Assembly: GCF_004355225.1 (NCBI RefSeq)
Contig: NZ_CP037933.1
Location: 1,612,001-1,676,000, forward strand
DNA length: 64,000 nt
Source of the DNA: Flavobacterium nackdongense
GTDB lineage: Bacteria > Bacteroidota > Bacteroidia > Flavobacteriales > Flavobacteriaceae
Direction of reading: 5' to 3'
Part shown: positions 24,123 through 31,133 of the stretch, piece by piece
How the letters are laid out: each line of letters begins with the position of its first letter
Numbering within the stretch: position 1 is the first letter of the stretch
The notes under the pieces: generated by a model
Database searches by the model: none
What the model was told of the DNA's origin: nothing
The model's input: only the letters and a program-made list of their open reading frames with translations
Program-made: the position numbers and the translations under genes

Positions 24123-25286
24123 TTATTTACTAGCAAACAATTGCACGTCAGTTTCAGAGATTTCATTTCCACCCAAGATAATCAATCGCTCGACCACATT
24201 ACGGAGTTCCCGAATGTTCCCTGTCCAATCGTATTCTTGCAATAATTTGATAGCTTCTTTGGAAAAATGTTTGACCGCATTTCCTTGTTCAGAAGCGATT
24301 TTTTCAGCAAAATGGGCCATTAGCAAGGGAATATCGTCTCGTCTTTCATTCAGCGAAGGCACATTAATTAGAATTACAGCCAATCGATGGTATAAATCTT
24401 CCCGGAAACGACCTTCGGCGATTTCTTTTTTCAAGTCTTTATTGGTGGCTGCAATGACACGAACATCGACTTTGATGTCTTTGTCGGCGCCCACTCTAGT
24501 AATCATATTTTCTTGCAACGCCCGTAATACTTTGGCTTGAGCCGAAAGACTCATATCGCCAATTTCGTCCAAGAAAATGGTTCCTTTATCCGCCGCTTCA
24601 AATTTACCTGCTCTATCTTTTACCGCCGAAGTAAAAGCGCCTTTCACGTGACCAAATAATTCACTTTCTATCAATTCACTTGGAATGGCAGCGCAATTCA
24701 CTTCAATTAATGGGAAGTTTGCTCTAGCACTCTTCTCGTGCAATTGATGGGCAACCAATTCTTTTCCGGTTCCGTTGGGACCTGTGACCAAAACTCGGGC
24801 TTCGGTTTGAGCAACTTTTTCAATCATCAATTTGATGCGATTGATGGGTTCGCTTTCGCCAATCATCTCGTAGTTTTTGCTGACTTTTTTCTTTAGAATT
24901 TTATTCTCGACTACGAGTTGTTTTCTATCTAAAGCATTGCGAACGGTATTCAAAAGTCTGTTCAAATCGGGTGGTTTTGAGATATAATCAAAAGCGCCCA
25001 AACGCATCGTTTGAATAGCCGTTTCCATATCGCCGTGACCTGAAATCATCACCATTGGGATTTCCGGTTTTATTTTTTTGACCGCTTCTAATACTTCGAC
25101 TCCGTCCATTTTGGGCATTTTGATGTCGCACAAAACGAGGTCGTAATCGTTGTTTTTTATTTTTTCGAGTCCAACAACTCCATCTTCGGCGTCTTCGACT
25201 TGATACGAATCATTCTCTTCGGAAAGTATTTTGGTCAATACTCTTCGGATAGCGGCTTCGTCTTCGATGATTAATATTTTACTCAT
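24123..25286 (-). CDS. NtrC-like response regulator without HTH domain
   Basis: This 387-residue protein joins a receiver domain (residues 1-120, phosphoacceptor Asp54 in 'LVLCDIKMPK') to a sigma-54 AAA+ domain (about 140-370). Walker A is GPNGTGKE (169-176), Walker B is in 'GTIFLDEIGDM', and 'NIRELRNVVERL' is the sensor II region. The sigma-54 contact loop reads GAFTSA (216-221) instead of GAFTGA. The protein ends right after the AAA+ domain, so the C-terminal Fis-type helix-turn-helix is missing. It could act from solution on sigma-54 holoenzyme or have another target. No histidine kinase gene is adjacent. The upstream genes on this strand are the ABC exporter pair. Confidence 0.92.
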   Translation of the reverse strand: MSKILIIEDEAAIRRVLTKILSEENDSYQVEDAEDGVVGLEKIKNNDYDLVLCDIKMPKMDGVEVLEAVKKIKPEIPMVMISGHGDMETAIQTMRLGAFDYISKPPDLNRLLNTVRNALDRKQLVVENKILKKKVSKNYEMIGESEPINRIKLMIEKVAQTEARVLVTGPNGTGKELVAHQLHEKSARANFPLIEVNCAAIPSELIESELFGHVKGAFTSAVKDRAGKFEAADKGTIFLDEIGDMSLSAQAKVLRALQENMITRVGADKDIKVDVRVIAATNKDLKKEIAEGRFREDLYHRLAVILINVPSLNERRDDIPLLMAHFAEKIASEQGNAVKHFSKEAIKLLQEYDWTGNIRELRNVVERLIILGGNEISETDVQLFASK

Positions 25287-25356
25287 ACTTCGTAATTTTC
25301 AAATTTTAAAAATTCCAAATTCAAACTATTGGAATTTGGAATTTATTATTTGGAAT

Positions 25357-26673
25357 TTAATATTGTAACCATTTATACAATTCTTTCCAAGATGGTTTTT
25401 TGCCGTACATTAATATTCCGACTCTATAAATTTTGGCCGCAAACCAAACCACTAAAAAGAAGGTTGCAAATAGTATTGAAATCGAAAGCACTAATTGCCA
25501 CCAAGGCACTCCAAATGGAATTCGCATCAGCATTACGATAGGCGATGTGAGCGGAATCATAGAAAATACGGTAGCGATCGTTCCGTGAGGATCGTTGATT
25601 ACGGTAAAAAAACCGATATAAACTCCCAATACTAATGGCATTATAATCGGCAAAAGAAACTGCTGTGAATCGGTTTCGTTATCTACCGCGGCTCCGATGG
25701 CTGCATAAAAAGAACTGAATAAAAAGTAGCCGCCAATGAAATAAATTACAAAACTAATTAGGATCGTGGCGATGGGCATTTGCCATAATTCCTGCACATA
25801 CATTTGTGCGGTCCCGGTCATTTGTAAATGCGCAGTTTGCATCGCTTCTGACGGAATTTTGGGCGCTGGACAGGTTTCTAGTCCCAGATAATAAGAGGCG
25901 ACTAGCATCATCGATAACCCAATAATTGCCCAAATAAAGAACTGAAGTAGCCCTGCCAATGAAGTTCCGATGATTTTCCCCATCATCAGTTGAAAAGGTT
26001 TTACCGATGAAATAATAATTTCGACAATGCGATTGGTTTTTTCTTCGATAACGCTGCGCATTACCATATTGCCGTAGATAATGATGAACATCATAATGAG
26101 ATATCCGAAAGCTCCGCCGATGGCAATTTTGATTTCGTTTAGTCCTTTGACCGTTTTTTCTCCTGATGCTTTTACCAAACCTATATTGACTTTAGCCTCT
26201 GCATTTTTGATGGCCAAAGTGTCTAAATTCGCTTTCTCGAAGTTTTGTTTGGTCAATTTTTTGGCAATAATATCTTGTACATTTTCTACAAATGAAATAC
26301 TAGGACTCTCACTAGAAATGAACTGAATTTTACTTTCAAAATCCTTGTCGTTTGCCACTTTTGGAATAACAATTAGGCCTTCGTAGCTTTCGTTTGTAAT
26401 GCTGTCTTTGAGGAAATTGACCTCTACTGCTGAAAAATCGGCGTACTTATATTCGGCTTCGGATTTATTCAAGGATAAAAATTCATTGACAAACAAACCC
26501 GATTCATCGTGAATGGCAATTTTTTTGGTATCGGCTTTCATTGTGCTAAGAAAACCAACAAAAACGGCGATTCCTACGAAAAGCAACGGACTTAAAAAGG
26601 TCATTACAATGAATGATTTATTGCGCACTTTGGCAATAAACTCTCTTTTTATGATTAGTGATATGATACTCAT
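25357..26673 (-). CDS. ABC-2 transporter permease (NatB-like)
   Basis: This 438-residue protein has the NatB-type layout: a membrane segment at about 20-42, a large extracytoplasmic domain (about 45-175), then five or six segments ('GAFGYLIMMFIIIYGNMVMRSVIEEKTNRIVEIIISSVKPFQLMMGKIIG' covers the first with the conserved EEK-x-x-R-x-x-E). It is 74 bp downstream of its ATPase gene. NatAB exports sodium in Bacillus; in Bacteroidetes the substrate is not known. The gap to the ATPase gene is an AAATTCC-type repeat with inverted TTGGAATTT units. Confidence 0.92.
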   Translation of the reverse strand: MSIISLIIKREFIAKVRNKSFIVMTFLSPLLFVGIAVFVGFLSTMKADTKKIAIHDESGLFVNEFLSLNKSEAEYKYADFSAVEVNFLKDSITNESYEGLIVIPKVANDKDFESKIQFISSESPSISFVENVQDIIAKKLTKQNFEKANLDTLAIKNAEAKVNIGLVKASGEKTVKGLNEIKIAIGGAFGYLIMMFIIIYGNMVMRSVIEEKTNRIVEIIISSVKPFQLMMGKIIGTSLAGLLQFFIWAIIGLSMMLVASYYLGLETCPAPKIPSEAMQTAHLQMTGTAQMYVQELWQMPIATILISFVIYFIGGYFLFSSFYAAIGAAVDNETDSQQFLLPIIMPLVLGVYIGFFTVINDPHGTIATVFSMIPLTSPIVMLMRIPFGVPWWQLVLSISILFATFFLVVWFAAKIYRVGILMYGKKPSWKELYKWLQY

Positions 26674-26747
26674 TATTCGGAAATTACAATTTTAAAAAAT
26701 TCCAAATTCCAAATAATTGGATTTTGGGATTTAGTTTATTTTAGATT

Positions 26748-27671
26748 TTATTTGTCACTTACTGCCTGAATGAAAATATCATTGACACTCGGAATTTTTT
26801 CCATAAAATGCGTTACTTGCCCTCTTTGTGTTAGAAGGTGTAACAACTCATTTGGCAAGGCATTCCCTAATTGCACTTCGAGTTTGATTTCGTTATTAAG
26901 TGATTTGAAATTTGTTTGTCCCACTTTGAATTTTTGGGTAATGTCATACATCAATCCCTCAACATTATCGGACAAAATCCCTACTTCGAAACTATTGGTG
27001 CGGAATTTTCGTTTCACTTCGTCCAAACTTCCTTCAATCAATTTATTCGACTTGTGGATTAAGGCAATGTGATCGCATAACTCTTCGACGCTTTCCATTC
27101 GGTGGGTCGAGAAAATAATAGTCGAACCTTGTTTTTGCAATTCTAAAATTTCATCCTTAATGACATTAGCATTTACGGGGTCAAAACCAGAAAAGGGTTC
27201 GTCAAAAATCAATAATTTGGGTTTGTGCAAAACGCAAACTACAAACTGTACTTTTTGCGCCATTCCTTTGGAAAGTTCCTCAATTTTTTTGTTCCACCAG
27301 CCTTGAATTTCCAATCTATCAAACCAATAATCCAATTGCGCTTTGGCATCGGCTTTCGAAAGTCCTTTCATTTGGGCTAAATACAAACACTGTTCCCCCA
27401 CTTTCATACTTTTATACAATCCTCGTTCTTCAGGCAAATAGCCAATATGAGAAATGTGTTTAGGATCTAGTTTTTCACCATCAAGAATAATTTCGCCACT
27501 ATCGGGCATTGTAATTTGATTGATGATACGAATTAGAGAAGTTTTTCCGGCGCCATTTGGACCTAAAAGCCCGTAGATACTGCCTCTGGGAACAGTAAGC
27601 GAAACGGCGTTCAAGGCAACATAATCGCCATATTTCTTAACAACATTGTTTACTTCAAGTATAGAACTCAT
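26748..27671 (-). CDS. ABC transporter ATP-binding protein (NatA-like)
   Basis: This 307-residue protein is an ABC ATPase: Walker A is GPNGAGKT, the Q-loop region is 'IGYLPEERGLYKSM' (the 'PEERGLY' form is typical of NatA-type ATPases), the signature is LSKGM (in place of LSGGQ), Walker B is 'KLLIFDEPFSGFDP' and the switch His follows in 'IIFSTHRMES'. A C-terminal extension of about 90 residues (DUF4162-like) is present. It forms one transporter with the permease gene downstream. Confidence 0.93.
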   Translation of the reverse strand: MSSILEVNNVVKKYGDYVALNAVSLTVPRGSIYGLLGPNGAGKTSLIRIINQITMPDSGEIILDGEKLDPKHISHIGYLPEERGLYKSMKVGEQCLYLAQMKGLSKADAKAQLDYWFDRLEIQGWWNKKIEELSKGMAQKVQFVVCVLHKPKLLIFDEPFSGFDPVNANVIKDEILELQKQGSTIIFSTHRMESVEELCDHIALIHKSNKLIEGSLDEVKRKFRTNSFEVGILSDNVEGLMYDITQKFKVGQTNFKSLNNEIKLEVQLGNALPNELLHLLTQRGQVTHFMEKIPSVNDIFIQAVSDK

Positions 27672-27833
27672 ACTGATTTTTGATTTATTTCATCTGTTGG
27701 GCAGTTTCGGCAACAGGTGTGTAAAAATAGAAAAATAGTGCTAATAAGGTGTTAAATAAAACAAAAAAACCCACCTTGTCATACAAGTTTTCTAAAAGAA
27801 AAATTAAGCAAATACAGCAATAGTATTTTTTTG

Positions 27834-27841
27834 TAACTTTG
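27834..27841 (+). promoter_or_regulatory. -7 promoter element of the second toxin-antitoxin pair
   Basis: TAACTTTG matches TAnnTTTG, 21 bp before the ATG at 27863. The -33 element is not clear. Confidence 0.45.
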
Positions 27842-27862
27842 TAATTCTAAAACAAAAATGTT

Positions 27863-28081
27863 ATGGTTATCGTAAAAATTAAAGAAAATTCGAAACAAGC
27901 CAAACTTTTACTAGAATACATCAAAGGTTTTTCGTTTGTAGAGTTTGTAAATTCAGAAAACGAAAAGGATAAAAACAATACTCTGTTAGCAGATATTGAA
28001 AAAGGGTTGAGAGAAGTAAAGCAAATTAGAGAAGGAAAACTTAAACCTTTATCCGTAAATGATCTTTGGGATGACAAATAA
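27863..28081 (+). CDS. Putative antitoxin (DUF2683-like)
   Basis: This 72-residue protein has the pattern of small Bacteroidetes antitoxins: an N-terminal strand-helix 'VIVKIKENSKQAKLLLEYIKGFSFVEFV' and a helical charged C-terminus 'LLADIEKGLREVKQIREGKLKPLSVNDLWDD', of which 'GLREVKQIREGKLKP' with a final Leu-Trp/Asp is the usual toxin-binding tail. It overlaps the toxin gene by 11 bp. The call is based on the tail and on the partner. Confidence 0.78.
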   Translation: MVIVKIKENSKQAKLLLEYIKGFSFVEFVNSENEKDKNNTLLADIEKGLREVKQIREGKLKPLSVNDLWDDK

Positions 28082-28409
28082 AATTATTCCTCTACGGAGT
28101 TTTATTCCTGATTTCAAAAGATTCAATAAAAAATTTCCGAGCCTAAAAAATGATTTTCTGGAGTTAGAACAACAATTGTTACAAAACCCAAAACTTGGCG
28201 AAAATCTTGGAGCTGGTTTGTATAAAATTAGACTTGCTAATTCGGATAAAGTCAAAGGAAAAAGTGCTGGATATAGAATAATATCCTATTTAGTTGAAGA
28301 AAAAGAATTGAATTTTACCGTTTACTTGGTAAAAATATATGACAAATCAGAAGAGAGCACAATTACAAAACACACCCTTTTGAAGTTAGTAAAATCTATT
28401 TTTGGATAA
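28071..28409 (+). CDS. RelE-family toxin
   Basis: This 112-residue protein resembles the RelE branch of type II toxins: 'PDFKRFNKKFPSLKNDFLELEQQLLQNPKLGENLGAGLYKIRLANSDKVKGKSAGYRIISYLV' is the helix-loop-strand core (the 'KGKSAGYRIIYYLV' motif is usual in Bacteroidetes members), ending 'VYLVKIYDKSEESTI'. An in-frame ATG at 28059 would add four residues; ATG 28071 is preferred because MTNKI starts the conserved part and the overlap with the antitoxin is then 11 bp. The gene is intact and is the second toxin pair in the window. Confidence 0.85.
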   Translation: MTNKIIPLRSFIPDFKRFNKKFPSLKNDFLELEQQLLQNPKLGENLGAGLYKIRLANSDKVKGKSAGYRIISYLVEEKELNFTVYLVKIYDKSEESTITKHTLLKLVKSIFG

Positions 28410-28468
28410 AAAGCCTCACTCCAATTCAAATATTGAATACCAACAAAGCAAGAAAAATGTTTTTACAT

Positions 28469-28500
28469 AAAAAACCCACCCTTATTTTCACAAGGATGGG
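28469..28500 (-). terminator. Rho-independent terminator of grpE-dnaJ
   Basis: On the minus strand CCCATCCTT, an 8-base loop and AAGGGTGGG are followed by a T run. It lies 22 bp beyond the dnaJ stop. Confidence 0.8.
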
Positions 28501-28521
28501 AAAAATTATCATAATTTAAAA

Positions 28522-29637
28522 TTATGAAAACATATCTTTCACTTTTTCGAAAAAGGATTTGTCGCTTTTTTCAGGATGTGGAATAAAATTTTCGTTTTCG
28601 AGATTGTTTTCAAAAAACTGTTTTTGCTCTTTATTGAGCGTTTTTGGGGTCCAAACATTTACGTGTACCAACAAATCTCCGTTGCCATATCCATTAATAT
28701 TTGGAATTCCTTTCCCTTTTAATCTCAGGATTTTTCCAGATTGAATACCTTCGTCTAATTTTATTCTCACCTTTCCGTTGACAGCCGAAATATCTTTAGA
28801 AATTCCAAGAACCGCCTCCGAGAAACTGATATATAAATCGTAATGCAAATTTTCACCTTCGCGTTTCAAGAATTCGTGCTCAATTTCTTCGATAGCGACT
28901 ATTAAATCGCCTGGAACGCTATTGCCCGGAGCGTCATTTCCTTTGTTGGAAACTTTAAGTTGCATACCGTCAACCACACCAGCAGGGATTTTTATGGTTA
29001 CTGTTTCGTCTTCCATAACCATTCCTTGCGAATCAGCTTCAGAAGGTTTTTTGTCTAATATTTGACCCGACCCACCACAAGTTGGACAAGTGGAAGCCGA
29101 TTGCATTCTACCTAAAATCGTATTGGTCACCCGCATAACTTGACCTTGACCGTTACAAGTAGAGCACGTTTTATAAGAAACTCCTTTGGCTTGAACTTTT
29201 CGCTTTACTTTCACTTTCTTCTCGACACCATTGGCAATTTCTTCTAGTGTCAGTTTCACTTTAATTCGCAGATTAGTTCCTTTGACACGACGTTGTCCTC
29301 CGCCTCCGCCAAAACCTCCGCCACCGCCAAAAGCGCTTCCGAAGATATCGCCAAATTGACTGAAAATATCGTCCATATTCATACCGCCGTGACCACCGCC
29401 AAAACCTCCCGAACCATCAAAAGCTTGGTGTCCATATTGATCGTATTTGGCTTTTTTCTGCGGATCACTCAGTACTTCATAAGCTTCTGCAGCAGCTTTA
29501 AAATTTTCTTCAGCCACAGCGTTACCCGGATTTTTATCGGGATGAAACTCGATTGCTTTTTTTCGGTAAGCTTTTTTAATTTCGGCAGCATCAGCACCTT
29601 TAGAAATGCCAAGTATTTCGTAAAAATCTTTTTTCAT
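28522..29637 (-). CDS. dnaJ: Chaperone protein DnaJ with a single zinc centre
   Basis: This 371-residue protein has a J domain (residues 1-65, HPD in 'IEFHPDKNPGN'), a Gly-rich linker (about 72-115), a zinc-finger region and the C-terminal substrate-binding domains. A typical DnaJ has four CXXCXGXG motifs; here only two are present, CSTCNGQG and CPTCGGSG, separated by 'QVMRVTNTILGRMQSAST', and they align with the inner motifs 2 and 3. The start at 29637 (MKKDFYEILGIS) is chosen over an upstream ATG at 29670 because the J domain starts there. It forms an operon with grpE upstream and assists DnaK, whose gene is not in the window. Confidence 0.93.
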   Translation of the reverse strand: MKKDFYEILGISKGADAAEIKKAYRKKAIEFHPDKNPGNAVAEENFKAAAEAYEVLSDPQKKAKYDQYGHQAFDGSGGFGGGHGGMNMDDIFSQFGDIFGSAFGGGGGFGGGGGQRRVKGTNLRIKVKLTLEEIANGVEKKVKVKRKVQAKGVSYKTCSTCNGQGQVMRVTNTILGRMQSASTCPTCGGSGQILDKKPSEADSQGMVMEDETVTIKIPAGVVDGMQLKVSNKGNDAPGNSVPGDLIVAIEEIEHEFLKREGENLHYDLYISFSEAVLGISKDISAVNGKVRIKLDEGIQSGKILRLKGKGIPNINGYGNGDLLVHVNVWTPKTLNKEQKQFFENNLENENFIPHPEKSDKSFFEKVKDMFS

Positions 29638-29718
29638 AAATAAAGTAAATTCCAAAATTTTAAATTCCAAATTCCAATTAGATGAATAGGAATTTGGAAG
29701 TAATACTATGATTTTTTT

Positions 29719-30309
29719 TTAATTTCCGATTACCACTTTTGGGAAACGGATAATTTTGTCACCCAATTTGTAACCTTTTTCTATTACATCAACAATTTTT
29801 CCTTTCATTTCAGGAGAGGGAGCAGGAATTTGAGTAATGGCTTCAGCAAAATCGACGTCGAAAGTATCTCCAGCATTAATATCTACTTGCTCTAATCCTT
29901 TGGATACCAAAGTATTTTTTAATTTTTCTTGAATCAATTCTACTCCTTGAATCAAAATATTGTCATCCGTTTTTTTGATTTCGGATAAAGCTCTGTCAAA
30001 ATCGTCCAACACGGGAAGCAAAGACAATAATACGTCCTGATTGGCTGTTTTAAACAACTCGATACGTTCTTTGGCCGTTCGGCGTTTGTAATTTTCAAAT
30101 TCCGCAAATAACCGTATGAACTTGTCCTTTTCTGAGGCTAAATCTTGCGATAATTGTTCTTCTCTAGATATTTCTTCTACTCTTTCTTCAATTGCGGCAT
30201 CCAAAGCGTCAGTATTATTTTCGATGGGTGTTGGATCAACAATTTCGTCGTTTAGCTTGTTTTCAGTCGTCATTCTTGTATTGTTTTTAAAAAAATTGGT
30301 AAACTTCAT
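29719..30309 (-). CDS. grpE: Nucleotide exchange factor GrpE
   Basis: This 196-residue protein is GrpE, which releases ADP from DnaK. An acidic, flexible N-terminus (about 1-55) is followed by a long coiled coil ('LASEKDKFIRLFAEFENYKRRTAKERIE', with the conserved FxNYRKR-like stretch) and the C-terminal beta domain ('GKIVDVIEKGYKLGDKIIRFPKVVIG'). A second ATG at 30273 (MTTENK) is an alternative start, giving 184 residues; both fit the promoter. It is followed after 81 bp by dnaJ. Confidence 0.94.
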   Translation of the reverse strand: MKFTNFFKNNTRMTTENKLNDEIVDPTPIENNTDALDAAIEERVEEISREEQLSQDLASEKDKFIRLFAEFENYKRRTAKERIELFKTANQDVLLSLLPVLDDFDRALSEIKKTDDNILIQGVELIQEKLKNTLVSKGLEQVDINAGDTFDVDFAEAITQIPAPSPEMKGKIVDVIEKGYKLGDKIIRFPKVVIGN

Positions 30310-30331
30310 TTTTAATCTTTTCTATGGATTG

Positions 30332-30363
30332 CAAAAGTACTGCCAAAACTTGAAAAATGTCAA
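30332..30363 (-). promoter_or_regulatory. grpE-dnaJ promoter
   Basis: On the minus strand TTG (rc of 30361-30363, within TTTGACA), a 21-bp spacer and TACTTTTG (rc of 30332-30339). The spacer contains TTTTGGCAG just before the -7 box. Heat-shock control is likely from gene content, but no CIRCE element was seen. Confidence 0.6.
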
Positions 30364-30673
30364 ATTGTCATTCATTAAAATAAGCCAGGTTACATTTTAC
30401 CGCTAAATCAAAGCATTTTAGACAATAATATTACCACTACACTAGACTTTTTGATGTTTGAAAAATAAAAGTATACATTGTTCTGAAACCACGATACAGT
30501 AGGTTTTTAAAGAAAAATTTGGCGCAAAAAAAGGCATCGATAAGAATTTCAACTGAATCATCAGTTTTTTTTAAGGCTAGCACTTTCGCATTGGAGTTAA
30601 AAATTAGAATAGCAGCGGGAAAATTTAATATAATTTTAAGACTATAACGTTTTAGTTTATTTACATTTGTCAG

Positions 30674-30789
30674 GATTACAAAATTGTAAAAAAACAAGGA
30701 AAGGTTGGCTTGAAAGCTTTAAATTATTATTAATTCACTATGTATTATATTTAAAAAAAACTTCGTTTGTTCAAACGAAGTTTTTTTTT
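30674..30789 (+). ncRNA. Candidate small RNA
   Basis: A -7 box TACATTTG (30662-30669) is followed 90 bp later by a perfect terminator: CTTCGTTTG (30761-30769) and CAAACGAAG (30772-30780), with flanking A run and nine T. No protein gene lies between; the longest frame (ATG at 30740) codes four residues. A transcript of about 116 bases is therefore expected. There is no -33 TTG and no family match that I can recognise. Confidence 0.35.
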
Positions 30790-31044
30790 GTTTGCTCCTT
30801 ATACTAGTTGTTTAAAAGTTTTTTGACTCTGCTATTCTGTAGACCACTAAAGCCCCCATTGTTGTTAATGATGAATAACTCAACTCCATTTCACATCCTA
30901 AGCAAATGATATTCCGCATCTTCGCACAAAAAACAGTGTATTTAACGTATTGTTATTATCCTTTTGGATATTTTGCGCCAAGATTCAGTTAGTTTTGTTA
31001 ACATATAAATCAATTATTACTTACAAATAATTCGCATTATATGT

Positions 31045-31113
31045 ATTTCATCGATAAAATACGCATTTAAACGATTTTTTATTTTGTTTTTTAAAATATA
31101 AGTTTTAGGTTTG
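31045..31113 (+). promoter_or_regulatory. Direct-repeat box and promoter of the metalloprotease gene
   Basis: Two 11-bp direct repeats, ATTTCATCGAT (31045-31055) and ATTTAAACGAT (31065-31075), start 20 bp apart. Exactly 30 bp later is the -7 box TAGGTTTG (31106-31113). No TTG -33 element is present, as expected for an activator-dependent promoter. The same box at the same spacing precedes the second giant secreted protein (36992-37060). Confidence 0.65.
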
Positions 31114-31133
31114 TTACTCTAAATCTATCACTT

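Larger units (their letters stand above)
30310..31133. other. 824-bp gap: grpE promoter, possible sRNA, T9SS promoter
   Basis: No convincing protein gene is seen. From left to right the gap holds the grpE promoter (30332-30363), an AT-rich part, a candidate small RNA with a strong terminator (30674-30789), about 250 bp without a clear signal (30790-31040), and the direct-repeat promoter of the metalloprotease gene (31045-31113). A minus-strand frame at 30437-30697 lacks protein-like composition. Confidence 0.5.

Noticed and set aside
30437..30697. Minus-strand frame of 86 codons in the gap before the metalloprotease
   Set aside because: Composition is not protein-like (runs of Phe, Ile and Lys), there is no promoter or conserved motif, and it overlaps the candidate small RNA.
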